64,000 nt of DNA from Lepidodermella squamata (taxonomy: Eukaryota; Gastrotricha). The stretch's first letter is position 1. Each line of letters starts with the position of its first letter. The stretch lies in the NCBI GenBank assembly GCA_047495785.1, contig JBLDXI010000003.1, positions 2,046,001 to 2,110,000 of the forward strand. The letters are read 5' to 3'. The notes beneath the pieces were generated by a model. It was not told where the DNA came from, did no database searches, and was given only the letters and a program-made list of their open reading frames with translations. Below, piece by piece: positions 21,089 to 33,964 of the stretch. The position numbers were made by a program, and so were the translations under genes.

Positions 21089-21744
21089 ATGCATAACTAT
21101 CATTACGTCATCCTTTACGTAACAACCATCCTGGTTCTTCTTATTTCCGGAATTCAGTCCTTCGTTCTATCGCTGAAGTTTGATTTTTCGTCACAACCTG
21201 GTACGTTTTCAATCTCATCAGTGGAACGTGTCTTTTTGAAGTGTTTGCAACAGATGCAACCCGATGCAATATTCAAACGATAAAGCGGAAATCAATTTGC
21301 AACAATCCCGGAAATTCATCAAATATTTTGGCGTGCGATTCCAGTTCGCAAATCCTGAAAATTTGTTCGGCGTTCTACGGAAGATGGGACGATAGACCGT
21401 GTTTATCGCTCAATTCAACGGAAGCTGAGGTGAATCATCAACTTCTGAAAAATGTCTATTATGGGGCTGCCAGAGGCCGAGACGATATAACTAGCCTGGT
21501 ATCGAGATTTTGTGATGACAAACATGATTGCACGATTCCATTTCAAAACTTCAACTGCTCAAACTGTACAACACCAAGCCGACCCTACGTAGAAATCGCA
21601 TACGTCTGCACACCAGGTAGGAATATTCATTAATGCCATTATTTCATGATCATTCAAATATTACCTTTTACAGCCACCAGAATCGCAAGTCTTGGAAGAG
21701 TCATGGGAAGAGTGAGAGACCAATCACAATCACAAGCTCGGTGA
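21089..21744 (+). CDS. secreted SUEL/galactose-binding-lectin domain protein
   Basis: Three exons: 21089-21200, 21242-21616 and 21674-21744, with introns of 41 and 57 nt, giving 185 residues; all phases agree. Exon 1 encodes a signal peptide or anchor (YVTTILVLLISGIQSFVLS). Exon 2 holds one SUEL-type (rhamnose/galactose-binding) lectin module: an early Cys, ACDSSSQILKICSAFYGR with the conserved AFYGR, CDDKHDCTIP, and the closing PYVEIAYVC. Such domains occur in latrophilins and in egg lectins, where they bind glycans. Exon 3 gives a basic, glutamine-rich tail. Polyadenylation signals follow. It converges on the TRPN gene with a 113-bp gap. The ligand is unknown. Confidence 0.78.
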
Positions 21745-21766
21745 TCGTCATCTTATTATTTTTCTT

Positions 21767-21786
21767 AATAAATTATTACAAATAAA
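21767..21786 (+). terminator. polyadenylation signals of SUEL gene
   Basis: AATAAA at 21767-21772 and again at 21781-21786, 23-42 bp after the stop codon. Confidence 0.55.
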
Positions 21787-21857
21787 TTCGAAAAAGTCGA
21801 TATTTACATGTAAGAGTTGTTTACTTATTCGGTCACATAATTTTTGTAACATGAAAT

Positions 21858-24800
21858 CTAAGAGTGTCCCTCGCCTCCACCACCGCCACCTTCGCCGCCT
21901 TCTCCTTCTCCTTTGCCTTCGCCGTCTTTGTCGCCTGAAGAACCCAAGCTACCAGTCTTTGTTTGCATGTATCGCTTTACAACTTGGCTCCAGTCCAAAA
22001 CACTTTCCATAGGCTCAGGGCCTCTGTTCGTCCGCTGGGCTGTTTCAGCTATAATTACAGCATTGAATTAGTTTCAAGGATTTAACAAAAGACGTAACAA
22101 AAATGTAATAATGTGTTAAGGGTGAAGGGGTCAACCAAAGCTGTGATGGCATGTTGAGAATCTGCGTTGCAAATAAAGTCTCAAACCAAAATTTTTGAAT
22201 TTTTTTCATGTGTGATTTCTGCGAGATTCTTACTGTCGTCGATATCTTTGGGCACAGGGGCCAGGATCAATGCGCTAACGGTTGAGTCGCCACGCCGGCG
22301 ACACAGAAAATATCTCTGAAACCACCAACCAGCTGTTTTCAGCTTAGCGGCTGACGATTCACTTTTCGCACCGCCAGCAGCTGCTCCAGGAGCCGCCCCT
22401 CCTTGTGCGACCCCGTGTGGATCCAAGTGACCACCACCTTGTTCACTCGCCCCAGCTGACTCGAGAACCTTTTCGGCGCCAAGACTTTCGATCTCGGTTA
22501 CGTAGTAGTTAGCATAAATCGTGAACATTTGCCCTGAAAAAGCATTAATCAAATAAAAATCCAGAAAATTGGAGCAAAACTCACTTCCATACTTGAGTAG
22601 GGCCCTAATGTAGAGATAAGGCCTTACAAGCAAATTCAAAGGCGCAGGAGTTGGAGAGATCTAGGGGGAGAGGAATTAGAATGATCAATTAAACTGGGAC
22701 CGTTTCCGAACCTTGATCATGTTTCGAATAAGCTTGGCTCTTCCGAACTTCCACTCTGAATCAGATCTTCTATGAATACGTTGATAAGCTAGAATTGAGA
22801 AGCAAGATTATTTCCTCCACAAGAGACTATTTCAACCAATTACTTTCTGTCATCATAGCGATAAGAAGATTGACCATGACGACCATTACAACCATCATGT
22901 AGAGGCCAAAGAAGAGTTTGTGAAGGGTTCCGCTGAAATCCGGTCCATTCTTGACCTTATACGGGCCTTTCCAAGGCTCTGCCATTGAATAGATGGCAAA
23001 ATGCAGCAAATTAAAAAGACGGAGGGCTGTCCATGGGTCTAAATTGTTGAATTCCTCCTCATCTGCGTCGGGTGTGTCGTCTTCCTCAACCCAGACGTGG
23101 ACAACCCTTGTAGGGTCGCAATCGGGCAAATCAGCCTCAGAATTGTAAGAAGATGTGCTAGTTGCAAGGGCCCTGCTTTGCTGAATCGTACTCGTGAAAT
23201 TTGCAAATTTCTCAGTGAAATTCGCTATCACGCTCGCAAAGACGTCAGAAGTTATATTATCCTGAATCAACGTCGTCTGATATAACGGCGTTGTTGTGTT
23301 GAAAAAACTGTAATTCCCGCTGGTTAGGTTAGCGAACATACTGGAATTCTCCGCCTGACGGCGACTTCTCTGAAAATTCTCCACCAACGCTGCTAAGACG
23401 GCCGATGCATTTGCAACAGTATTGTTGATAGCTTCTTCGTGGCCTTCGCCAGGTCCTAAAATGCTTGTCAAAGGGGTAGTTATGTTTTGATACTGCGAAG
23501 TATCAGTTGCATTGGTTGCGTTTGTCGTGTTTGTCGAATTATCCCCGCTGTTGTCATCGTCGACTGAAATCGGCGTGAATATGCAGACCATTTGCATTGT
23601 AAATCCCGCCATGAAGAGAAGTAGCTAAATTAGGTCAGTCAGTTCATATGAAAAGAATTAGATTGGTGTTTATAAACTTACCACGACAAGAAAAACTGAC
23701 AAATCAATTGAGAGATCTCGAACGATGACAGCGAATGGTCCGAACTTGTGATGGAAAGTGAAGAAGTCCAGGATCAAAGCGAAACCGAATAACAGGACAT
23801 AGGATAGAATTTGGTTCCGAAAATACAGCAGTAGAACTGCATTTCTTTGATCTCCATAAACCATGCTAAATTGACAGGAATAAGCGTCAATGTCTCTTGG
23901 ATAATATCTAGCAAATTACTCGGCAATAAGAGCTCCAACATGCAAGATCACTGCTAGGAGTGATGTCCCAACATTCATTGGGTAAAGGTAACTCAAACCA
24001 GTTCGATCAGTCTGAAGAGTAAGTTCGGCTACCAGAAGACCCGAAAACCAAACCAGTAGGGTCAGTTCAAGCCTGGAATAGAAAAACTCCGTAACAAGCG
24101 CTTTCACCAAATGAGAACTCACCATGTCGGATAAAAGTTTGTTCTATAAGCTATAGCTCCATCGACAGGAATAGCGGCGATAATTGTAATCAGGAACAAA
24201 AACACGATATGGGATGACAAATACGCCATTACTTTGATAATAGGGATTTGGTGATAGTTGTGGGAGAAAGGTAAGCAAAAGTAAGCCCACAACGGTGGGC
24301 AGAGAAGGAAACCAAGAAATAGACCAAACATCTTTCCGATACCCCAATTCAAATTTCCCTGCCAGATGTCAGAGAGGTAACGCTGGACAGCACTATTCGC
24401 CACAACTTCCTTCAACTCGTCTTCGAGTAAGGAATCCAAGAATTGATTCCCCCTCGAGTCAATCGATCGTAAAATGATAGAAGGCGGAGTGTTAGCTGCA
24501 GCCATACCCAACAGATCAGTCGCCATGTAAGCGCAATAACGGCCGATGTCATTGAGATCTTTAGCTCGCTCCTTCTCTTTCAAGGCCAAATTACGATACA
24601 GCTTGGCCAATTTCGCAGCTGTATCCAGAGGAGCTTTAGAGTGAAGGACGAACTCTTCGACCGATGCGTTCTTATTCGTTTTCGAACAGATCATAAGATC
24701 GACGACAAACTTTTTGTCTTCCATTAGCTGTAGGGTGTCATGTTCCTTGGTTAGAAGGTAGCTCAGAATCGGGATATGATTCGCTCCGGCTGCTAGGGAG

Positions 24801-27800
24801 ATTGCCGTCTTGCCTTCTGAGGTCTTCATAGTAGGAGAGGCTCCCGAATCGACGAGAAGTTTCACGACCTCAGTGAACCCGGCTTTAGAAGCATGGCATA
24901 ACGGAGTCCAGTTGTTCTTGTCCACATCGTTGATCTCAGAGCCCTGACCCAGGAGTAAGGAAACCATGTCTGAATGTCCATGCTCGGCAGCTAAGTGAAG
25001 CTAGGGAGACAAAATTTATTGAAAAAATGCCTCAAATCCAAAAATCTCGACTCACCGGGGTGCGACCTCTTTTATCCTTTATATTGAGATGCTCCGTCGA
25101 CTTTGACAGCAGAAGACTTACAACGGTCAAATGTCCATTCTGGCTGGCATAATGCATGGGGGCACTAGAGAGAAAAATCGCGAAATTGAAAGGTTTCGAT
25201 ATCAATTTTAACATACCATGCCATCATGTTGGTCTGCTCATCAGTCTGAATACCTGGGATATTGAGGAGGAGGCGTACAACGCCCTCATGACCGCTGAAC
25301 GAGGCAAAATGCAGCGGTGAGAGCCCGAACTAAAACAAATGTATTGTAAAACTTGGAAATTCTCGAATTTGTTACTCACATCATGCATTATAAGATCTTT
25401 CAGAATTTTATCCCCGATACCACCTGCATGATGGGGAGCTTCGGACTTCACATTAGGTTGAACTCGCATGAGCAGCTCTCGCACGATTTCAGCTTTCCCG
25501 TAGAATGCAGCGACGTGGATAGGGGACAAGCCGTTTTTGACACTGACTGTGGTTAGCATGGTCTTAGAAGGGATGCATTCAAGCACCTCGAAATGGCCTT
25601 CTTTCGCAGCGAGATGGATAGGGGAGTACCCTTCGTTATTCTCATCGGTGAGAGAAGCTCCGGCATCGATCAGGACCCTTACGACATCTTGATGCCCGCC
25701 ACCGGCGGCAAGACTGGATGAAGAAATTCCTCTTATAAGATATCAAAATCTAGAAAGAAACTCACTGGATGGGCAAAGCTTCGTTAGTTTTGTTCCGAAC
25801 AGCTGTTACAATTGCTTTGTTGAATCTCATAAGTTCACGAATCACAGCAACACTCCCCTTGTTGGCAGCAATGTGAGCACATGTCATACCATTCTAAAAT
25901 GAACCAATCATAGGACCTGGCATTGATTAAAGACGAAACCTCACCTTATTAGCTGTAGTCATTAACTCAGGCTTGTATTTCATGAACAGTTTAACTACAT
26001 CCGGATGATCAGATTCTGCTGCTAGATGGAGAGGTGTTTGACCAAGCTGAAAAATGTAACAAATTTTCTTAATATTTCTGAAGAGAGTGATGGGCAATCT
26101 AAAGGTTCAATTCGAAGTGATTATGTAGGGCTCCGCATTAGGGGATATCAGCTTTAAGGGGCTGAAACCTTTCGCAAGAAGCGCTTCCTTCGATCATTTG
26201 TAATGATTGGCTTCGACTGTGATTATAACCAAATATTGTAGAAAATAAAAATTGAATCATAACAGAAATTTAAATCAAACAAAAAGTTCTAAGCGAGGAA
26301 AGATGTAACCAAAACTAAAAATGAATTTTACCGAATCTGCTGCATTCGCATCAGCTCGAAGGTTAAGCAATAGCTGACAGACGTCCTTTCTACCAGCCTC
26401 GGCGGCAAGATGCAAAGGAGTTCGTTCTTCCAACGATAGAGAGTCTGGTGAAGCTCCGTAACGCTCAATCAACAGTTTCACTAGATCAGCGTATCCATTT
26501 CTTGCAGCCTAGAATAAGTCCAATAAATCCATTCCGAAAAGATTGAAACTAAGAATAATTACCAAATGTAGTGGGGTGATTCCGAGCTTCGACTTGGCGT
26601 TAACAAAGGCCTTATACTTCAGCAAAACCTCGCAACACTGAGTGTTCCCGTTTTCAGCTGCCAAATGAATAGCCGCCTTGCCATCCTCGTCAAACACATC
26701 AACACGAGCGTTGTTCTGCAGTAAGACCTCGACGATTTTCGCATGTCCCTTCTCAGAAGCCGTGATAAGGGGCGACCAGCCATTCTTCGCCTGTCGATTC
26801 GCCGCAGCTTGGAAATTATGCCCTAATTGCCTCGCAAATTCTTGAAGAATATCCGCATCTCCAGCCCTGGCGCAGTAATGAAGAGGAGTTTCTTGGGTCA
26901 ACCTCGTCGTTGCTAAGGGCTCAGCGCCGTTGTCAAGTAGGAGTTTCACGATATCGACATGTTCGAAATCTCGATGGATCTGCTCGCTGGTCAACTCAGC
27001 TGCAAAGTGAAGAGCACTTTCTGACTCGTTGTTAGTCATATTGATAAGATTTGTAGCCTCGCGGATTGAGGAGTTGTGAATCATGAAGGCGATGATGGCC
27101 TTGGCAATGTCGTAGTGGCAATAACGGCAGGCGAGGTGGAGGCAGGTTTCGTTTTGCTTCGAAAGTCTTGTTGGATCACCACCATCAGCCAGTAAAATGT
27201 TCATCAAATCGATAAAGCCGTATCGAGCCGCAATGTGCAGAGGTGTCTCAGCCGTCTAAACAGGACAGTTTCTACTATAATATTTTTCCAGAATTGTGCT
27301 GATCTTTTTGTAATGTTCGAACTTCAATTTTTTCAAATTTTTTGGAATTAGGAATTCTTGTTTTTCAAAATAACTTTTAAATTCACAAATTTCCTTCTAA
27401 AATTCCAGGATTTCTTCATTGAACTAAATAAAGGATTGGTACAGAGAATATTCCGTACCTCTTCTGTGGCGTTGTTCACATTCGCTCCAGATTTGAGTAA
27501 CATTTCAGCGCATCGAATTCCATCCGGAAGCCTCGCAGCAATATGAAGCGGGGTCTCCATCGACGAACCGCCCTTGATATCTACCTCCGCACCATAGCCC
27601 AGCAACGTCTGAATGACATCAGGCTGGTTATGCAAAACAGCCAAATGAAGTGCGGTATAGCCGTCTTTTGTCCTCGCATCAACAGGTGAGCCTTTCTGAA
27701 TGAGGGTCTTGACAACATGGGCGTGGCCATTTTCTGCAGCGGCGTGGAGACACAGTGTCCCAGTTCGGTTAGGCATGAAAAGTGGGACACCGCGTTTAAT

Positions 27801-29751
27801 AAAGGTCAACACGGTATCAGCATGACCTCGCTGGAGAGAAAATGAGAAAACATTCAATTTGAAATTTATTAATTAAAATTTTAAAATTTCAAAAAAATCA
27901 AAATTTCAAAAATACTTCACAATTTTAAAAATTATGGAATTATTGAATTTTTAATTTGATTCAAATTCAAAAAGGAAAGGAGAGAGATCAACTTACCTCG
28001 CTAGCCAAATGCATTAAGGTGGACCCGTCTTTTGTCCTCATTTGAACGTTGGCTTTGAATTTTTCAGCCAACAGCTCGACAATGCCCGTATTTCCACTCT
28101 CCGCCGCAACGTGGACTGGCGTTCTCTCGCGTTTGTCCAACAAATGCGCACTCGCATTGAGCACATGAAGCGTTTTTACCATAGACTCGTGACCTAATTT
28201 CGACGCTAGATGCAGCGGAGTTTGGCCGTCAACATTCGGCGCGTCGACATCCGCGTGCGCCTCAAGTACGAGCGCCTTCAAAATTTCAACATCCGCCTTA
28301 ATAACCGCTAGATGCACAACAGTGTTGCCGTTATCTGGGTCGCGCCACGTTGTTTGCTCCTCGACACAGGCGCAAAGTAGGTCACGCACTAGCGCGAAAT
28401 TAGCTGATTCGATTGCGTAACAAATCGGTAGGTAACCGCGGCCGTCTCGCGCGAGGCGAGATTCTTTCTTCATAGCTCGAAGCAGCGCTTGAGCTGAGCT
28501 GTAGCCGCCCGAGGCGCGGGCTGAGGCGATGTGAAGGGGCAATTGGCGCTTTTCGCCGCCGAAAATGTGAGGATCAGCGCCTTTTGCGAGTAATTGACGA
28601 ATTAGGTCATCGTTGCCATTTTGAGCGCAAATGTGAAGGCAAGTGCGCCCTTCCTAAAAATGAAAAAATATTTAATAAATTTAAATTTTAAATTTTAAAT
28701 ATTCAAAAATTTTAAATTTTAAATATTCAAAAAATTTGATTAGATTTTTTAAAATTTTATTGAATTTCGAATTCATCAAAATTATGACTGCATTTTATTC
28801 TAAAAAAATCTTCCTCTTCCTTTCCTTTTTTGAAGCTGAATTAAAGCATTAATGAGAGTCTTACGTCATCTTTGGCATTGACATCCGCGCCCAAATCGAC
28901 GAGTAGGTTGACAATGTGAGTTTTGCTCTCCTCGCAGGCGTAATGCAACGGCGTTTTGCCGCTGTTTTCCGAATGTTCGTTCAACTCCGGGTCATTTTTA
29001 GCCGTCAGTTTCGTCAGTTGAACCTCGAGTGACTCCCAATCTTTCGCCATGGCCATGCCCAAAATCGTCAGCTTGATTTCAGCCATACCTAGACAAAATA
29101 TTCGGTTTATCATAGCAAATCAAATTCCAAGACAAAGCGATACTAATAAGCGATTAAATTTAATCTAAAAAGCTCTGTGATTCTCTTTCTAATTCCGGTC
29201 ATACCATGCTTTTTCTTTTTCTTCGAGCTCGAAATTTTTACACCATCTATTTAATCAATTTATGGAAGTAAATATTGTCTTCCCATGAAAAATTTCGAAA
29301 AATGCTTTTTTCTCAATTTTTTAATATATTTTTATTCTCTCATACCTCTCCTGCGACTTCCAGCGTTTGACGATCGGCGCCTCTGTTGCATGAGCTGCAT
29401 CATTTTTCGCGATTCTTCCTCAGTCTCCTCGTCCGAACTACTGCTCGAGGTTGAATCGCCGCTTTTCTCACCCTTCGCACCGCCATACAACCGGCTCGTA
29501 ACTCGCTGAATGATCTTGCGCTTCGCCTTTGCCCCGCTGGACGCGCGTCCAGGCTCTGATTTCGCCCGTTTTTTCTTCTGCCGCTTGGTTGGAGATCGAC
29601 TCCGCGTAGATTCGGCGTCTGATGTCGATTTGTCATCATCAGTCGTTCCAGGATCGCCGCTTACCACTGTATCCTCCTCGTCATAGTTAATAGGGGCTGG
29701 TTTTCGAGCCTTGCGACGAGTTGATCTTCGCTTCCGACGCTTCGGAGGCAT
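21858..29751 (-). CDS. nompC: TRPN (NompC-type) mechanotransduction channel, 19 exons
   Basis: Nineteen exons sum to 5,955 nt (1,984 residues): 29751-29346, 29088-28865, 28653-27997, 27830-27459, 27255-26563, 26508-26332, 26046-25945, 25893-25766, 25713-25380, 25329-25217, 25164-25056, 25000-24123, 24072-23920, 23865-23682, 23624-22844, 22788-22712, 22660-22585, 22533-22234, 22048-21858. Layout: basic Ser-rich N-terminus (1-135), a long ankyrin spring (about 150-1185), the TRPN linker (MEDKKFVVDLM, ERAKDL), six TM segments from about 1321, and the TRP-helix block YQRIHRRSDSEWKFGRAKLI then LDWSQVVKRYM. Block order matches Drosophila NompC. In flies this channel sits in the ciliary tip of mechanosensory neurons, tethered by its ankyrins. 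Oddities: a roughly 170-residue sequon-rich turret between S5 and the pore helix, a changed filter region, and a Gly/Glu-rich tail. A Met at 29760 is an alternative start. Confidence 0.92.
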
Positions 29752-30850
29752 ATTTCTCACAAAATTCCTAAAATTATTCTGAAGAAATGGGACATGATTT
29801 AAAATTCAATAAATAAAAGGATGATTGATGATTTTAAGATATTCTTGACATTTGCTGCAGAACTTCACCACATTTTTTCAAGAATTTCGGTGATGAATCA
29901 TCTTTATTATCGCAGTTAAATCGTAAAAATAGCTTGTATATGTTTTTCGCGGAAAATTGCCGAATATTTTCTAGAAGAAAGAGCGAAAGTTTTGTTTGTC
30001 GCTGATCGATCCGCGCGCTGATGTATGGCCAGTGCCGGATACGTGCACGTGGTCGCCTTGGCAACGCGTTTTCGACTCGCGGCTTTTCAGGCAATAAACA
30101 GCAAAGCAGCAGGGCTGAAGGTGATTCATCGTGATTTCGTAATGCCGCGGCTTCAGCCTACATTTGCCGGGGTAAAATAATAAAAACAAACAACAAAAGA
30201 CCTTGAAAAATGACCGGAAATGATTGAAGGCGATATAGCAGCCAAGTTTTGAAATTCACCAATTTATTAAGTCAAATAAATCAACAATTAATATAATTAT
30301 TAACATCATTATTCAAATTTATCAATTTATTAATTATCTCAGTTTTATTTTATTTTTTATTTATATAATTTATAAAATTACTCAAAATTAAACAAATTAA
30401 CAGTTAATTTACGAAATTTTGCGCTAATTTTTGGCAAATTTGTTTTTTTTCGATTTCAAGTTTTAATCATTTATTTACAGGCGTAAACCCTAGCTACTAT
30501 CACTCAATAAAAACGACACAGCGGTGCTTTGACAAGATGGTCGCTATGAAACGGGCGCGATGAAGGTGTCTGAAAGCGCAAAAAACAGGGATCAATGCGC
30601 ACTTGTATTGATCATATACATATTGGCGCGTGTGATGCTTCAGTTTCATGCCAGCAAATACATATACGCCCCCTTATTATCATAATTTTAGCAAGAAATT
30701 TTTTAGTTTATCACTCGGTGTGACCTTGCAAATTCACTTTTGAAAGACGGCATCTCAAAAGAGTGTTAGGACACGAGTGGTACATTAAAACATGGTTTTT
30801 CACTGCTGAATTTATTCGGCTATTAGAATTTTATTCATTACCTATCAAAA
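29752..30850. other. head-to-head intergenic region, TRPN / NB-ARC
   Basis: This 1.1-kb spacer lies between two divergent genes. It contains the X-box near its TRPN side and an extremely AT-rich stretch at about 30240-30480. The plus-strand frame that opens at 30763 is not the start of the NB-ARC protein, whose frame has a stop at 30824-30826. Confidence 0.5.
30052..30065. promoter_or_regulatory. RFX X-box (GTCGCC-TT-GGCAAC)
   Basis: A perfect match to the X-box consensus GTNRCC-N(0-3)-RGYAAC, 301 bp upstream of the TRPN start codon. An E-box CACGTG (30046-30051) abuts it. RFX factors drive ciliary gene expression through such sites, which fits a channel of ciliated sensory cells. Confidence 0.5.
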
Positions 30851-33800
30851 ATGAGGTACGAAACAAGCCGAAAAACATCAAGACGCGGTGCGCTGTGAGT
30901 TTATTAATTATTTTAATTTATTTAATAAAAATGCACAAATTACGTCGCAGATTTAAGGCAGCTAATTTGCCTGTACTGACAAAATATTTTCGAAATAAAC
31001 GAGAAGAAAACAGAATTTTGGCTGAAATCAAGGCAACATGTCAAAATCCGAGCGAAGGTAAAGATTTTATTCATTCATTTTTACGATTTTCAATTATTTT
31101 TATCAGGGATTCTGGCCTTTCGTGGAATTACTGGGTCCGGCAAAACAGCCCTCCTATCCCATTTGTTTTCAGATGAAGCCTATCACCAGTTCTTTTTACA
31201 AGAATGCCAAATAGATCGAGTAATTTGGCTGAATTGTTCACGACTCGAATCAGCTTTCATCAAACAGCTGCTACAAATCGGAAAATCATTCTGCAAGAAT
31301 GATCCGTATGCCCTATTCTACAGCGTCGATCAAATGTTGAATTACATGGCATCGAAGTACAAAAACCGGTTCCTAATTGTATTAGACGATGTCCCAAACG
31401 TGGAAATGCTTCAAATTCTACGAAACGACACCCCAAAAGCGGTTTGCATCGCGATTTTTAATGATAGCGATCAAACTTTGATCAAACCCCAACCTGGGTT
31501 GATTCGAAAGTTCGTGGCCATTGATCCGTTGAGTGAAGAACTGAGTGCTGAACTGATGACGCAGACCTACGATCTGAAAAACAAGCTGAAAGATCAACAC
31601 GCGAAGGAATTAGGCAAGCACTGCTTCGGCCATCATTTATTTATCAGTCAAATTGCATCCCGGTTGAATGACTGCCAGAACTGCCAAAAGGAGATGAATG
31701 ACCTGTTAGAGTTCATCAAATCGAACAGTGAATTGACGCCGCTCGATTTGACCAGTCAGTTGTTCGAGTTTAATCTACGGAAAATGGACCCGATTTTGCA
31801 TCGCAACTACCACGCTTTCCTGTTATTCCCAGCCGGTGAACCAGTTAGTTTGGAAGATTTGGAAATTTTGTGGGGCTTCTGCGGTGATCAAGACGCGAAA
31901 GAACGAGCCCTTCAATTCTGCAGTTACTTCGAGAAAAAGTGCCTCATTCGGCGAGTATCAGTTGCAGGGGACATCAAACCGCTGTCAAAGCCCGATAGTG
32001 GGGTCTACTTCATGCTCCACCCGTTTTTATACGAAATCACCTTGGAGTTTTCGAAGAGATTTTACCCGTTCGGGGCTGGCGAAGATGCGCGGAACAATAA
32101 TTGGTACCTCTCCCAACTCCGCCTCAAAGTCGCAAGTGGTTCTTCATGCACCGATGGAGCTAACGTGAAGGCAAATGTCGATATCCTATGTCAAAGCGTG
32201 ATTTATCAAAGACGTCATCTGATCGAACGAATCGTTGAAACTTTGAACCCGGCCGATCTTGCTCCTATTCTTCGAGCTAAGTCCCAATGGTCATCTGGAA
32301 AGGCCTTCCTTCATTTCCTTTATGATTCGACTTGGCATGATAATGTGACTTATTACGACGCGACTAATGCTCCGAGAGGGATTAACCAGGCCTATCGAAT
32401 CATCTACAAAATTTTCCAGAAGCTTCGAGGTTTTGACATAGAGCTGGGGCGAATCTTAGCTGAGAGGTCTGACAATACCAACGGCTCGTTGCTGATATCT
32501 ATTTTCAACGATTTCGAAGAGAAAAGCCAGCATCAACTGGATAGACTACCCCTTAGACGTGCGATAACCAAATTTAAGGCGGATTACGATGAGCAAGTTT
32601 GGTTCGACCAACTTCAGGCGAAGAAAGACCCGGCAGTCACTGCGATTCTACGGAACGATCTCAAAGCTCTGAAAGATATTGTCTTGAAAAGGGAGCAAGA
32701 CCACTCTGTCTATGCATTGATATCTGCAAGATTGGGGAAAATCGATGCTTTGAAGGTTGTTGCTGAGAAAATCGGGCTCGAGAAGCTGATGTCAACAGCA
32801 GATAGCGACGGCAACACGGTTTTCAGCCTAGCAGCTAAAAATGGTCACATCGACATATTGAACTATGCAGTCCATCTTAAATTCGACTGCATAAAATGGC
32901 GGCATCCTAACACGAGTAAAACACTACTTATGATCGCGGCAACTTCAGGACATCTCAAGACTGTCAAGTTCCTAGCTGAGCTGGATGAAGAAAATGTTGG
33001 TAGTGAGATGGACCAATCCTCTGGCGGATACACTGCACTAGCTCTTGCGGCTTCAAACGGCCATCTCGATGTCGTAAAGCACCTCGTTGAACTATGCCCA
33101 GCATCTGTGAGATTTAACTCACAGACTGATAGACAATCAAATGCTTTAGTTGTAGCTGCAGAGGGGGGTCATAAGGATGTGGTCACCTTTTTGTCGGACC
33201 GATTCCCAGAGCTTGTCGATAAGATCAGCCTTAACGTTGCATTGTCAAGCGGCCATGGTGAGGTTGCGAGGATTCTGATCTCAAAACAGCCTGATCTTAT
33301 GAAACCACCTTTCGACCAATCCATTTGGTCACCACTCATGCTAGCTGCTGGGAATTGTGAGCTTGACGATGTCATTTTCATCTACAATCTCTACCCAGAT
33401 GCAGTGGGGATGAGAGATCCTTACTCTGGATGGACTCCATTAGCTGTTGCTGTCAACCGAGCGAGACTTGACGAAACAGTCTTTTTACACGATAAGTACC
33501 CGGAGGCAATGCAATTTCAGGATGAAAACGGCTATACCCCTCTAGCCGAGGCTGCGCAGACTGGTTCGCTGGAAATGTTGACCTATGTATATGAGAAGTA
33601 CCCCGATGCGATATCTCTACTGGATAACAATGGTGAAACGGCTTTGATGCGAGCTGTTCTAGCAGAGCATGGCGACGTGAGGGTTGTGAAGTATCTTTTC
33701 GACAAGAACCCGAATGCTCTCGCTCTACGTAATCGCTACGGTGTTACGCCTTTGATGAACGCTGCATTCAAGTGTCATCTCGAGATTTGTCAGTTCATTT

Positions 33801-33964
33801 GTGAAGCTTTCCCGATGTGCGTTGACTGGCGCGATGAGAATGGTAAAACTGCTTTGACTTATGTAAGAAGTGCTGCTTGTTTTGATATCGAACGCCGAAA
33901 ACGCGTCTGCGATTTCTTGTCCACAAAAATTCAGGATGATAGCGAATTCTTCAATATACTATAG
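30851..33964 (+). CDS. CED-4/Apaf-1-like NB-ARC ATPase with C-terminal ankyrin repeats
   Basis: Three exons: 30851-30894, 30951-31057 and 31107-33964, with introns of 56 and 49 nt, giving 1,002 residues in one frame. The Walker A motif GITGSGKT (57-64) is completed only by joining exon 2 to exon 3. Walker B LIVLDDV lies at about 140-146, then a GxP-like GHHLFISQIASRL, a winged-helix stretch (LLFPAGEPVSLEDLEILWGF) as in Apaf-1/CED-4, and LHPFLYE where MHD would be. Residues from about 610 to 985 are ankyrin repeats (for example GYTALALAASNGHLDVVKHL and GYTPLAEAAQTGSLEML). The N-terminus is only 56 basic residues, with no CARD, death or TIR domain visible. AP-ATPases form nucleotide-gated platforms in apoptosis or immunity; the role here is inferred. 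An unseen 5' exon cannot be excluded. Confidence 0.82.

Noticed and set aside
27250-29113. The ankyrin-repeat frames as separate ankyrin genes
   Set aside because: Each joins its neighbour in phase through GT-AG introns and the block order follows NompC.
30763-31176. A 137-codon plus-strand frame as a separate gene
   Set aside because: It reads through two AT-rich introns of the NB-ARC gene. The spliced model explains the region better.
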